From positions 1-47,571 of the forward strand of contig CAMYIE010000017.1 in the NCBI GenBank assembly GCA_947258405.1: 47,571 nt of DNA. Direction: 5' to 3'. A program made the position numbers and the translations under genes. The notes beneath the pieces are model-generated. The model saw only the letters and a program-made list of their open reading frames with translations, made no database searches and was not told the origin of the DNA. Position 1 is the first letter of the stretch. Each line of letters starts with the position of its first letter. Below, piece by piece: positions 25,575 through 34,356 of the stretch. This stretch comes from an uncultured Eudoraea sp. (GTDB lineage: Bacteria; Bacteroidota; Bacteroidia; Flavobacteriales; Flavobacteriaceae).

Positions 25575-26397
25575 GGCTATTCGCAGTGCATACTGGTTAA
25601 TAGGGGCCTATCTTATACTCACTACAATGATATATTTTTTACAAGAACGCTTTATATTCCTTCCCACCAGATTACCACAAGAGTACGAGTACAGCTTTAA
25701 TCATCAATACTCGGAATTTAACCTGAATTCAGAAGACGGGGCGCAACTCAACGCACTTCATTTTAAGATCCCAAACCCCAAAGGGATCATCCTATATTTT
25801 CATGGGAATGCAGGCAATTTATCACGCTGGGGCGAGATTGCCGGGGCCCTGTCCAATGAATACCAGCACGATGTAGTGGTCATGGATTATCGCACCTATG
25901 GCAAGAGCACAGGTAGTCTTAGTGAAGAAGCCCTTCACCAGGACGGTCAGTTGTTTTATAACCACTTGCTCGACCGATACCCGGAGAAGGATATCATACT
26001 TTATGGAAGGTCGCTGGGTACTGGTATAGCCACAAGACTGGCAGCACAAAATCAACCAGGTAAACTAATTTTAGAAACGCCCTATTATAGTCTGCTCGAT
26101 ATAGGACAGCGGAGATTCCCCTTTCTTCCTGTCAAATGGCTGCTCAAATACCAGTTTAAATCCTTCGAGTATGTACAAAATATCAGTTGTCCTGTGGCCG
26201 TATTCCATGGAACAGAAGATGAAGTCATTCCTTTAGATTCAGGCAAGAAGCTTTTTCAAAGTATTCCTGGACACAGCAAACAGTTTTACCTGGTGGAAGG
26301 AGGCCGGCACAACAATCTGTCCGGATTCGATGCTTACCATCGAGGACTGTATAATCTTCTAATAGCTGATCACTCGAAAAGATCCGATGAAAGATAA
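25567..26397 (+). CDS. Membrane-anchored alpha/beta hydrolase, copy 2
   Basis: A 276 aa paralogue of the preceding gene with the same layout: N-terminal membrane helix (about 8-24), the usual oxyanion motif YFHGNAGN (H79), nucleophile S149 in YGRSLGTG, an acid in HGTEDEVIP and the histidine in GGRHNNLSG. Residue spacing is almost identical to copy 1, so the pair arose by tandem duplication. It overlaps copy 1 by 8 nt, and its 3' end overlaps the convergent cysM by 28 bp. Confidence 0.9.
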   Translation: MRKAIRSAYWLIGAYLILTTMIYFLQERFIFLPTRLPQEYEYSFNHQYSEFNLNSEDGAQLNALHFKIPNPKGIILYFHGNAGNLSRWGEIAGALSNEYQHDVVVMDYRTYGKSTGSLSEEALHQDGQLFYNHLLDRYPEKDIILYGRSLGTGIATRLAAQNQPGKLILETPYYSLLDIGQRRFPFLPVKWLLKYQFKSFEYVQNISCPVAVFHGTEDEVIPLDSGKKLFQSIPGHSKQFYLVEGGRHNNLSGFDAYHRGLYNLLIADHSKRSDER

Positions 26398-27254
26398 CGA
26401 TCGCCGCGATCACAAATAATCGATACCACAACACCACTATTCAATCTGTCGGTAAGCCTAAGTGCTGCAACGGTTGCACCACCGCTGCTCATGCCTGCGA
26501 AAATTCCTTCTTCTTCAGCCAGGCGTCTACTCATGATTCGGGACTCCTCTTCACTGACCTCAAGAACTGTATCAACTTTTGAAGGATCAAATATTTTTGG
26601 GAGATATTCTTCTGGCCATTTACGAATGCCAGGTATGCTGGAATTATCAGTAGGTTGAACGCCAACAATTTGAACCTTTGAATTCTTTTCCTTTAAAAAG
26701 GAAGAGGTGCCCATTATAGTTCCTGTAGTACCCATAGAGGAGACAAAGTGTGTGACTAGACCTTTGGTATCCCTCCAGATTTCAGGCCCGGTAGTGAGAT
26801 AATGCGCCTTCCAGTTATCATTGTTGCCAAACTGGTTTAACATGATATAACCCTCATTTTTAACCTTAGCCTCCGCATAATCCCTTGAGCCTTCAATACC
26901 GGTGTCATCAGGAGTAAGAGTTACCTTGGCACCATAGGCCCGCATAGTTTGAACGCGCTCTCTGGTTGCACTTTCGGGCATAACCAATTCTATACTCAAA
27001 TGGTAAAGTCTGGCGATCATTGCCAGGGCTATACCTGTATTGCCGCTGGTGGCTTCAATTAAACTGCTGTTCTGATCGATCTCTCTACGTTCCAGTGCAG
27101 AGCTGATCATGTTATAGGCTGCACGGTCTTTTACGCTGCCACCTGGATTTTGCCCTTCTAACTTGAAATATAGCTCCACATTAGGATTGCTGTTCAACGC
27201 CCTGGACCTGACCAAAGGAGTATTCCCAATCAGGTCTAATATGCTATTAGACAT
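26370..27254 (-). CDS. cysM: Cysteine synthase (CysM type)
   Basis: A 294 aa PLP enzyme that makes cysteine from O-acetylserine (or phosphoserine) and a sulfur donor. It begins with the family's LIGNTPLVR; the PLP lysine is K42 in NPGGSVKDRAAYNM; EATSGNTGIALAM binds the substrate carboxylate, and SSMGTTGTIMG binds the PLP phosphate. RKWPEEYLP and the length fit CysM better than CysK. It overlaps the upstream serine acetyltransferase gene by 8 nt, forming a compact cysteine operon, and overlaps the convergent hydrolase tail-to-tail. Confidence 0.94.
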   Translation of the reverse strand: MSNSILDLIGNTPLVRSRALNSNPNVELYFKLEGQNPGGSVKDRAAYNMISSALERREIDQNSSLIEATSGNTGIALAMIARLYHLSIELVMPESATRERVQTMRAYGAKVTLTPDDTGIEGSRDYAEAKVKNEGYIMLNQFGNNDNWKAHYLTTGPEIWRDTKGLVTHFVSSMGTTGTIMGTSSFLKEKNSKVQIVGVQPTDNSSIPGIRKWPEEYLPKIFDPSKVDTVLEVSEEESRIMSRRLAEEEGIFAGMSSGGATVAALRLTDRLNSGVVVSIICDRGDRYLSSDLFE

Positions 27255-28038
27255 GGGGCAGCGTTTTAATCTTGATCTCGGGTGTGTGGAAGACGGTTGA
27301 GTTAGGTGGTACGGAAGCCGTTACCCAGGCATTACCTCCAATTACGGAGTTTTCGCCAATTACCGTATTGCCTCCCAAAATAGTGGCATTAGCATAAATA
27401 GTGACATTATCTTCGATGGTCGGATGCCTCTTCTTCTTCTGCAAGTTTTTTACTACATAAAGGGCTCCAAGGGTAACTCCCTGGTAGATCTTTACATTAT
27501 TTTTAATAATCGCAGTCTCTCCGATAACCACCCCGGTGGCATGATCTATGAAGAAAGAATCTCCAATTTGTGCACCTGGATTAATATCAACTCCCGTCTG
27601 GCGATGTGCATATTCGGTCATTAATCTAGGCACCAGCGGGAATCCTTTATTGTCCAGTTCATGGGCAAGGCGATAGATAGCAATGGCATAAAACCCTGGA
27701 TAGGCCAAATAGACCTCTTCGATAGACCATGAGGCGGGGTCGCAATCATGAAAGGCCTCTGCATCGAGGTTTAATTTTTGGAGTATGCCTGGTAATTTTT
27801 GTATATAATTCCCCCAAATTTTACTACATGGCTTTTCAGCATCCCAACAGGCGAGATCCATGAGCTCATCGAATTGTAGCTCCAAAGTTTCGAGGTTTTG
27901 TGCAACGGGTGTTTCTATATCGAATAGGGTCAAAAACAAAAGGTCGGTAAATGCTTCCACATTTTTTTTAAGCCGATACCTCAGATTCGGCTGTTTTTTG
28001 TTTGCCTTTATTTTATTGATAATTGCTGATTTTTCCAT
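27247..28038 (-). CDS. cysE: Serine O-acetyltransferase (EpsC/CysE type)
   Basis: A 263 aa enzyme that acetylates serine to make the cysteine precursor. The helical N-terminal region (1-150) is followed by a left-handed beta-helix with the active-site histidine in FFIDHATGVVIGETAII and VKIYQGVTLGAL. The long N-terminal domain and the lysine-rich loop KNLQKKKRHPTIEDN are typical of the EpsC-like group in Bacteroidota. It is cotranscribed with cysM, so the two consecutive steps are coupled. Confidence 0.93.
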   Translation of the reverse strand: MEKSAIINKIKANKKQPNLRYRLKKNVEAFTDLLFLTLFDIETPVAQNLETLELQFDELMDLACWDAEKPCSKIWGNYIQKLPGILQKLNLDAEAFHDCDPASWSIEEVYLAYPGFYAIAIYRLAHELDNKGFPLVPRLMTEYAHRQTGVDINPGAQIGDSFFIDHATGVVIGETAIIKNNVKIYQGVTLGALYVVKNLQKKKRHPTIEDNVTIYANATILGGNTVIGENSVIGGNAWVTASVPPNSTVFHTPEIKIKTLPHV

Positions 28039-28054
28039 GGGTCAAGAATGACTA

Positions 28055-28062
28055 CAAAAATA
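28055..28062 (-). promoter_or_regulatory. -7 element for cysE-cysM
   Basis: On the minus strand this reads TATTTTTG, a full TAnnTTTG match, 16 nt upstream of the cysE ATG. The region is shared with the divergent DUF2461 gene. Confidence 0.5.
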
Positions 28063-28095
28063 ACCAATATTCGAAAGCCTTGCAGGCAAAATGGT

Positions 28096-28103
28096 TAACT
28101 TTA
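28096..28103 (+). promoter_or_regulatory. -7-like element for the DUF2461 gene
   Basis: TAACTTTA resembles TAnnTTTG and lies 23 nt before the ATG at 28127. It falls inside the frame extension starting at 28091, so that earlier start would not be on the message. Confidence 0.4.
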
Positions 28104-28126
28104 GCTTAAAATTTAAAGCCAGAGTT

Positions 28127-28807
28127 ATGGGCAAAGCTACTATCAGTAAAGAAGTTATCGGATTTTTGAAGGATCTAAAGGTCAATAACAACAGGGATTG
28201 GTTTTCGCAAAACAAAAAAACGTTTAAGGAGGTTCAGGAGACCGTCAGGTCTTTTTTCAGTGCCCTTAACGATCGTTTGAACACCCACGACGAGATTGAA
28301 AAGCTAAAAATGTTCCGAATCTATCGGGATGTTCGTTTCTCAAAGGATAAATCCCCCTACCAACCACATTTCGCCGGGTCTTTCTCGCGGGCAGGTGCTC
28401 ATAGAAGGGGAGGCTATTATTTAAGGGTACGCCCGGGGGAATCTTTTATCGCTGTAGGCTTCTGGCAACCCGAACCCAAGGATCTCCTCAGAATCAGGAA
28501 GGAACTGGAGCAGGATGCTAGGGAATTCAGGTCTATTATAAACGATAAAAATTTTGTAGGTATTTGGGGTCCGCTGGTTGGTGAGGAAGTGAAAACGGCC
28601 CCAAAGGGATTTAGTAAGGATCATCCGAATATTGATTTGATACGAAAAAAGGGCTTTATTTTTGTTCGAAATCTTTCCGATAAAGAGGTGCTGTCCAATG
28701 ACTTACTAGACACTGTAGACATATCCTTTCAGGCCGTCAGGCCATATTTTGATTATATGAGTGAAGTACTCACTACCAACTTAAACGGTGAATCTTTACT
28801 GGACTAG
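28127..28807 (+). CDS. DUF2461 (TIGR02453-like) protein
   Basis: A 226 aa protein of a widespread uncharacterised family. The pattern FLKDLKVNNNRDWFSQNK near the start, then FRIYRDVRFSKDKSPYQPHF and GGYYLRVRPGESFIAVGFW, is typical. The conserved Trp, Arg and Asp residues suggest an enzyme, but no activity is established. I chose ATG 28127 over 28091 because of the -7-like box at 28096 and because the extra residues do not resemble the family. Its 3' end overlaps the convergent gene by 12 bp. Confidence 0.88.
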   Translation: MGKATISKEVIGFLKDLKVNNNRDWFSQNKKTFKEVQETVRSFFSALNDRLNTHDEIEKLKMFRIYRDVRFSKDKSPYQPHFAGSFSRAGAHRRGGYYLRVRPGESFIAVGFWQPEPKDLLRIRKELEQDAREFRSIINDKNFVGIWGPLVGEEVKTAPKGFSKDHPNIDLIRKKGFIFVRNLSDKEVLSNDLLDTVDISFQAVRPYFDYMSEVLTTNLNGESLLD

Positions 28808-29206
28808 CATTAAAGGTTCTAAAATCTGAACCTGATCTTTTAGGCGGTGAATCACCATATTCATCATTCGTTTATTGAACGCCGAGGAATTAGTGATATA
28901 GTGTTGGTATTCCTCGATGGTAAACTGGCCGATGATCATACCCTTAAGAGAGTTTCGAAATTTTATATCCCTCTGAATAGCATTCTCTATAAATTCCAGT
29001 CTTTTTTCGGCGCCAAGCCCATAAAAGGTGTTCTTGTGCTTGGATACATAGTTGCAAAAAGCTGCAATTAGAAGAGGGTTTTGAAATTTAATGATGGGCC
29101 TCAGTGTTTGATTCTGGAACCGTTCATCTTCTGACATATTCGGGCTGATCCTGGCAGTCGGGATCTCCGGTCGGAAGCGAAGGAGATCGTCAGATCTGTC
29201 ATTCAT
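28796..29206 (-). CDS. Conserved flavobacterial hypothetical protein
   Basis: A 136 aa, charged, helical protein. It contains LRFRPEIPTARIS, FQNQTLRPIIKFQN and KFRNSLKGMIIGQFTIEEY. I recall very similar short proteins in many Flavobacteriaceae, sometimes labelled glyoxalase, but I see no glyoxalase metal-binding pattern, so that label should not be trusted. The frame extends to 29239, but a -7-like TAACTTTA (29221-29228, minus strand) favours ATG 29206. No function is proposed. Confidence 0.75.
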   Translation of the reverse strand: MNDRSDDLLRFRPEIPTARISPNMSEDERFQNQTLRPIIKFQNPLLIAAFCNYVSKHKNTFYGLGAEKRLEFIENAIQRDIKFRNSLKGMIIGQFTIEEYQHYITNSSAFNKRMMNMVIHRLKDQVQILEPLMLVQ

Positions 29207-29445
29207 GACAATGGTTTTGTTAAAGTTAAATAGAATCAAGGCCGGCTTCCGCCCATTTTAGCTAAGTTTTTAACGGGGTTGTTAACAAATATTCTAAGCG
29301 ATTGTTGTACAATTGTCCGCCAGATCTAACTGAATAAAGTGAAATGAAATTGTCTTTATCAGCTCGGGAATCAATTGCTTAACGCAATCAAAACTAGGTG
29401 CTCATCTTAAAATCCCCGGTATATTTTAAAGAATTGATTTTCTAA

Positions 29446-30297
29446 TCAGTAAGTAGCGCCCACCTCTACAAAAGAATTTTTACTGTGAACTCTGGGAGCC
29501 AATGGAGCTGCCATGCAACAGGTAGAGCCCAGATAGAAGAGAGCCAGCTCCTCCAGCTTATTTACTTTTTTACCAAGACGGATGCCCTTACCCAGTTCTA
29601 TGGTGCCGACCGCTGGTCCGCCTACGACCGACATAAACCAAACCCTTCCATTATTATCGGTGATATCGATGTTATAGCGTTCGTTCCTGAAAGCAGGTAA
29701 AGATGGATCTTGTTTATAAATCCATGGGCGTAGCACGACCAGATCTCCGGGTACATGCTGTATTCTGGTGATAGTGCCATTTATAGGGGCGTGAATACGG
29801 TGGTAATTCTTATTGTGCAGGAAAACATTCGTAAACGTATAATCTGCAGGAATGGTATCGGAGTCAACACCAAAAATAGTATGTACGGTCCTCAAATCGC
29901 TTTTTACCTTGGAGGTAGTCATCAGACCAACCTTGTTTTCATCGCAAAGAAGGCCCTCACATGGCCATACCCATGGCTCTTTGTTATCGGGTAAGGTTTT
30001 GAATTTTCTGATAAAAAAATCCTGAAAACATTCAAATTCACTTTTCCCTTCAGGTGGAATAAAAGCCGAGAGGTAATTTTTATCATGGTAAAAATGACTG
30101 ACATAAGGCTTGATGATCCATTTGGAAATCGGTTTGTTGTATAAGCGGGCATATGAAGCCGACAAACTGCGCTGAAGATTACTGGGCAGACTACCCCAAA
30201 GCTCTACAGACAAGAACTTGTAAAGTCGGGCTCTCCACGCTGGGATTCGATAAACAGTAAAATACGGATCGGAATTGTGAAAAGCAACGCCTTGCAT
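29446..30297 (-). CDS. psd: Phosphatidylserine decarboxylase-like proenzyme
   Basis: A 283 aa protein of the pyruvoyl-dependent decarboxylase family. The self-cleavage motif YLGSTC is present (cleavage expected between G257 and S258), as is HNKNYHRIHAPINGTI with H166 and H169. The usual SPxDG motif, whose Asp helps autoprocessing, reads WPCEG here, with E114 at the Asp position. It is longer than the roughly 220 aa form common in Bacteroidota and has a distinct N-terminal 100 residues, so it may be a second, specialised decarboxylase. It would sit at the membrane and make phosphatidylethanolamine or a related product. Confidence 0.83.
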   Translation of the reverse strand: MQGVAFHNSDPYFTVYRIPAWRARLYKFLSVELWGSLPSNLQRSLSASYARLYNKPISKWIIKPYVSHFYHDKNYLSAFIPPEGKSEFECFQDFFIRKFKTLPDNKEPWVWPCEGLLCDENKVGLMTTSKVKSDLRTVHTIFGVDSDTIPADYTFTNVFLHNKNYHRIHAPINGTITRIQHVPGDLVVLRPWIYKQDPSLPAFRNERYNIDITDNNGRVWFMSVVGGPAVGTIELGKGIRLGKKVNKLEELALFYLGSTCCMAAPLAPRVHSKNSFVEVGATY

Positions 30298-30693
30298 CTG
30301 ATCAATTTTTTAAATTAATTGATGTTCCGTTAATATACCGGCCGAAGCGCAGTTGCTCTTTTTTATGATCATAGTCTTTTGGAAGTCCGCTTTCTCTTTG
30401 CGGTCCTCTTTTATAGGCTCTGATACCGACATGTGGGAAAATAGGAGGGCAACGATAACTTTTACAAAGGCTTGCATGATGTTTTTTGATTAGGTGAAAT
30501 AAAGCTATTTTATTTTCAACCAAAGAGAAAGCCCTTTAAGAAAAGTTTATTGTAAGCTTAACAAATTTTATAATAGTGGAAGTAGTCCGTTAATGCGGTA
30601 CCCCAGGAAATTGAGTTATACAAGGTTGTCAACTGATACATTTGTGGTCAGCTGTAGCATCAAAATATGGAATAGGGAAAGTTGAGGAGAGGT
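30298..30693. other. 396-bp region without a long recognised gene
   Basis: This stretch between the PSD-like gene and the dipeptidase holds only a candidate 55-codon minus-strand ORF (30310-30477, listed separately). A TAAGCTTA palindrome (30554-30561) stands alone. No tRNA, terminator or repeat was found. Confidence 0.5.
30310..30477 (-). CDS. Candidate small secreted protein (55 aa)
   Basis: The ORF begins MQAFVKVIVALLFSHMSVS, which looks like a short signal peptide or membrane anchor, followed by a charged segment rich in Lys, Glu and Asp. An A-rich stretch precedes the ATG, and TAGCTTTA further upstream resembles a -7 box. A longer 73-codon ORF in another frame (30302-30523) overlaps it but lacks such features. 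Homology is unknown and the ORF may be chance. Confidence 0.35.
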   Translation of the reverse strand: MQAFVKVIVALLFSHMSVSEPIKEDRKEKADFQKTMIIKKSNCASAGILTEHQLI

Positions 30694-31983
30694 TTATTTA
30701 ATATTTTGAGTTGCTGCGTACTGTTGAACCTGATCCAGAACCCTCAACAAATTCCCGCTCCACAACTTTGAAATTTCCTCTTCCGTATAGCCTCGCTTAA
30801 CCAGCTCCAGGGTAATATTAAGCGTTTCTGAAGCATCTGACCAACCAGCAATACCGCCACCACCATCAAAATCGGAACTTATCCCGACATGATCAACACC
30901 GATAAGTGAGACCATATAATCAATGTGGTTTATAAAATCTTCAACATCAACATCAGGAGGTACATCAGATCGATTTTTAACAATGTCATTGGAGATCGAC
31001 ATGATTTGTGGATAATATTCCAGGAATTCTGATTTCTCTTGTTCGCTTAACCCGGCGAATTCATTCCATTCGTACCAACGCACCCCTAGTGAATCGGCTA
31101 TTCCGCTATATACTTCTTTCATATAGTCTTGCCGTCTTTCGCTTTTCTCTTTATCTATATAGGTGCCCAACGCTACCGTCTGGATAACTCCACCATTTTC
31201 TTTTAGTGCTTTTAGCGATTCATCATCCATATTTCTACTATGTGGGCAAAGGGCCCTAGCCGAAGAATGTGAGGCGATAACCGGCGCTTGAGAAAATTGT
31301 AGAATTTGATCAGTTGCCTGCTTCGAAAGATGGGAAACATCAATCATTATCCCCAGTCTATTCATCTCAATAACAGCTTCTTTTCCAAGATCACTTAAAC
31401 CATTATATAACCATATTTCGTCCTCCTCGCCAGTATGGGAATCGCTGAATTGGCTATGCCCGTTATGCGCAAGGGAAATGTATCGTGCACCTAGTCTGTG
31501 GTAATGTTCGAACTGATTCAGATCATTACCCATGGGATAAGCATTTTCAACCCCGATCATAGCCACTTTTTTCCCTGACTGATGTATGCGCCTTACGTCG
31601 TCCGAGCTTAGTGCCAATTCGATTTGGTCTGGAGCAATTTCCTTGCATAATCGATGTATAGCTTCGAATTTAGCCATGGCATTTTTTTTTGCCTTGGCAT
31701 AGCCGGTCTCCGTTAATGAATCCTGGCCGGTATAAACAATGAGCCAGCTGACATCGAGACCACCCTCTTCCATTTTTGGCAAATTCACCTGAGTGGGCAG
31801 CCTTTGAGTATAGTTGAGCGTGTCGGTAAAATTCTTTACATCGATATCATTATGGGTGTCGAGCGTAATAATATTTTGATGGATTCCCAAAGCGGTTTTA
31901 AGCAGTTCTTTCTTATCGTCCTGAGGCCTTTGATTACAGGAAACTATCGATAAAATACAGATAAATAAGACAAATGGTCGCAT
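30694..31983 (-). CDS. M19 dipeptidase, lipoprotein
   Basis: A 429 aa membrane dipeptidase (renal dipeptidase family). Zinc ligands are visible as DTHNDID, the Glu of IGVENAYPMG, and histidines in IDVSHLSKQ and VIASHSSARALCPHSRN; the C-terminal ISSDFDGGGG is also characteristic. A signal peptide ends in the lipobox IVSC, making C16 the lipidated cysteine, so the enzyme is anchored in a membrane facing the periplasm. I start it at 31983 rather than 32025 because that gives a proper lipoprotein signal. It probably recycles dipeptides. Confidence 0.93.
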   Translation of the reverse strand: MRPFVLFICILSIVSCNQRPQDDKKELLKTALGIHQNIITLDTHNDIDVKNFTDTLNYTQRLPTQVNLPKMEEGGLDVSWLIVYTGQDSLTETGYAKAKKNAMAKFEAIHRLCKEIAPDQIELALSSDDVRRIHQSGKKVAMIGVENAYPMGNDLNQFEHYHRLGARYISLAHNGHSQFSDSHTGEEDEIWLYNGLSDLGKEAVIEMNRLGIMIDVSHLSKQATDQILQFSQAPVIASHSSARALCPHSRNMDDESLKALKENGGVIQTVALGTYIDKEKSERRQDYMKEVYSGIADSLGVRWYEWNEFAGLSEQEKSEFLEYYPQIMSISNDIVKNRSDVPPDVDVEDFINHIDYMVSLIGVDHVGISSDFDGGGGIAGWSDASETLNITLELVKRGYTEEEISKLWSGNLLRVLDQVQQYAATQNIK

Positions 31984-32070
31984 TGTAGGAATTTTACACC
32001 TACAAATAACGCAATTTGACAACAAAATGCCTCACCTAGAGAACATTTAATTGCACAGGCTAAATGAATT

Positions 32071-32181
32071 ATGGAGTTTAGACCTGATGATAAACCAATA
32101 GAATTTAAAGTATTCAGAACCTTCGGGTCATTAATTTATTGGGTAGATCAGAAATTAAACCCAAATCCACTGAACTATTGA
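32071..32181 (+). other. Small ORF overlapping the start of the histidine kinase
   Basis: A 36-codon ATG-initiated ORF (MEFRPDDKPIEFKVFRTFG onward) overlaps the kinase's TTG start in another frame. It may be an upstream ORF, or the original kinase N terminus separated by a frameshift. Composition looks protein-like but nothing decides between these. Confidence 0.25.
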
Positions 32182-33929
32182 AACCTAAAAACCTGCTTAA
32201 TCAACTCGCAGAGCTCGAGAATGCGCTTCAGAATTTTTCATTCGAGGAACTTAGTACTGCAGATGCCAAAAGGCTCAAAGCTTCATTCGATAATTTCCGG
32301 GGTCAATTGGAGGGTCGAATTTTTGGTGAAGACCCGGGAAACATGTCCACAAATCAGCCTGAAGCCGGTGAGGACTCAACAGAGTTGACCGAAAATCGCG
32401 AAGCGAGACTTATCGCAACAGTCAGCCATGAAATCAGAACCCCGCTTAGTGGAATTGTTGGATTTGCTGATTTATTGGGAGAAAGCAAGCTCACTGAGGA
32501 ACAACAAGATCAGGTAAATGCTATACGCTCTGCTTCTAAAAATCTCATGGACATTATCAACGAACTTCTGGAATACTCAAAAATACTGACAGGTCTGGAA
32601 CACTTCGATGCGGTCACTTTCAATTTTTCAGATCTCATCAAGGAAACGGCATTTTTATGCCAAAGCCTGAAAAAGGACAAGGATATTTACTTCAAACTGG
32701 ACCAGGATCCGCTCATTCCTGAGATGTTGATCGGAGATCCTGCAAAATTGTCGCAGGTTTTGCTAAATCTGATAGGCAATTCCATGAAATTCGTGGAGAA
32801 AGGTGGAATTTCTTTGAATATCAATTTGATTAAAGAAAGGGAAGGCAGGGTTTGGATCGAATTTGTAGTGAGCGACACCGGGATTGGGATTTCAGAAAGG
32901 GACCTTCAACATATTTTTGACTCTTTCAGACAAGCTAATCAGGAAATATTTTCTCGATATGGGGGAACTGGCCTTGGGCTCAGTATTGTCAGGCAAATCA
33001 TAGATAAACTAGGAGGCGAGCTAGAGGTAACCAGCAGAATGGGAGTGGGGTCTACCTTCCGATTTACCGTTCCCTACGATAAAGGCAGTGCGATAAAAGA
33101 TCCGGGGAATCTCAAAACAGAGTTATCGCCTCAGCAGGTTGAAGGAATGCATATCATAGTATTTGAAGATAACCTGTTGAATCAACGATTGATCGAGAAA
33201 AGACTTAAATCCTGGGGTGTCAACACCTACATCACAGAAAATGCCTATTACGGACTCGAACTGTTAGAAAAGAATCAGATTGATCTGGTACTTATGGACC
33301 TTAGAATGCCCGATATGGATGGTTTCGAGGTAACGCAACTCATAAGGAGTCATCATCAGCAACGCTTGAGAGAAATCCCTATTGTAGCCCTGACTGCCGA
33401 TTTTACCATAGATGACAAGAAAGAATGTGAAGCCTACGGGATCGATGATTATCTGCTAAAACCATATAGTCCTGAAATTCTTTTATCAAAAATCGTAAAA
33501 AACAAAAATCGTAACTCAGCTGTTGATGAGCTTGATGCTATACAAAACGATTCATCAGCTGAAGTTTTACCAGAAACCGGGTTGGACCTCAAACCAGCGC
33601 TGGAAGACTGTATGGGCGACATGCATATGTTACGCGAACTTATTGTCCATTACAAACAAAACGCCCTGGAATTTATTGGTAAGGTAAAGATCTATCTGCA
33701 GCAAGAAGATTTTACCATGATCAGGGATGCAGCACATAAGATAAAATGCGGGCTTGCCATGATGCATACACATAGGCTGCATGCACTGGTTGAGCAAATC
33801 CATGATAATTGTAAAACAAGCCAGAATACGGTGGAGTTGTTGAGCTTATACGAACAATTTATTGAGGAATATGCTGTGGTTGAGAAAGAACTTGATACTG
33901 AGATAGAAAAACTGGAATCTAAGAGATAA
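32139..33929 (+). CDS. Hybrid histidine kinase with REC and HPt domains
   Basis: A 596 aa soluble kinase without a visible membrane segment. In order: an N-terminal helical region (1-85), HisKA with H97 in ATVSHEIRTPLSG, HATPase_c with LIGNSMKFVEKGG, SDTGIGI and GGTGLGLSIV, a receiver domain with D387 in VLMDLRMPDMDG, and an HPt domain with H533 in AAHKIKCG. All phosphorelay residues are intact, so a His-Asp-His relay to an external receiver is expected; the REC-only protein encoded 6 nt downstream is the natural target. The TTG start is uncertain. The signal is probably cytoplasmic, perhaps sensed through a partner. Confidence 0.92.
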   Translation: MGRSEIKPKSTELLKPKNLLNQLAELENALQNFSFEELSTADAKRLKASFDNFRGQLEGRIFGEDPGNMSTNQPEAGEDSTELTENREARLIATVSHEIRTPLSGIVGFADLLGESKLTEEQQDQVNAIRSASKNLMDIINELLEYSKILTGLEHFDAVTFNFSDLIKETAFLCQSLKKDKDIYFKLDQDPLIPEMLIGDPAKLSQVLLNLIGNSMKFVEKGGISLNINLIKEREGRVWIEFVVSDTGIGISERDLQHIFDSFRQANQEIFSRYGGTGLGLSIVRQIIDKLGGELEVTSRMGVGSTFRFTVPYDKGSAIKDPGNLKTELSPQQVEGMHIIVFEDNLLNQRLIEKRLKSWGVNTYITENAYYGLELLEKNQIDLVLMDLRMPDMDGFEVTQLIRSHHQQRLREIPIVALTADFTIDDKKECEAYGIDDYLLKPYSPEILLSKIVKNKNRNSAVDELDAIQNDSSAEVLPETGLDLKPALEDCMGDMHMLRELIVHYKQNALEFIGKVKIYLQQEDFTMIRDAAHKIKCGLAMMHTHRLHALVEQIHDNCKTSQNTVELLSLYEQFIEEYAVVEKELDTEIEKLESKR

Positions 33930-33934
33930 ATCAA

Positions 33935-34306
33935 ATGAGCGACAGGAGAATTTTATTGGCCGAAGATGATGAACTACTAGCTTCATTGCTAACCTACCGA
34001 CTGAAAAAGGCAGGGTATGAGGTGATCACCGTGTTCGATGGGCAGGAGGTGAAAGATCAACTCGCCCAGAAAGTTCCGGATATCATCGTCAGCGATATTA
34101 TGATGCCTTATTTCTCCGGGATCGAACTCATCGATTATGTACGGAACGAACTCGGCAGCGGTGTACCGATAATTATCATTTCTTCTGCCGGAAATGAAGA
34201 AAATGTTCTGAGTGCCTTTGAATTGGGTGCAAACGATTTTATTGCCAAACCTGTGAGCCCTTCCGAATTACTGGTTCGGGTTAACCGCGAACTCCAGAAA
34301 GCCTAA
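33935..34306 (+). CDS. REC-only response regulator
   Basis: A 123 aa single receiver domain: acidic pocket LLAEDDELL, phospho-acceptor D54 in VSDIMMP, the switch residue in IISSAGNEENV, and K of FIAKPVSP. No output domain is present, so it must act by protein contact. Its position after a hybrid kinase with HPt, and before a membrane HEAT protein and glycan genes, suggests that it carries the phosphoryl signal to the glycan machinery, for example through the HEAT protein. That link is inference. Confidence 0.94.
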   Translation: MSDRRILLAEDDELLASLLTYRLKKAGYEVITVFDGQEVKDQLAQKVPDIIVSDIMMPYFSGIELIDYVRNELGSGVPIIIISSAGNEENVLSAFELGANDFIAKPVSPSELLVRVNRELQKA

Positions 34307-34356
34307 TACGGATCGATCCCCTGCACACATATCCATGGCCATTGTTAAGCCTGCCT

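Noticed and set aside
28796-29206. Glyoxalase annotation for the 136 aa hypothetical protein
   Set aside because: No metal-binding His/Glu pattern of the glyoxalase fold is visible.
30302-30523. 73-codon minus-strand ORF
   Set aside because: It overlaps the better 55-codon candidate, lacks a signal-like start and has no recognisable features.
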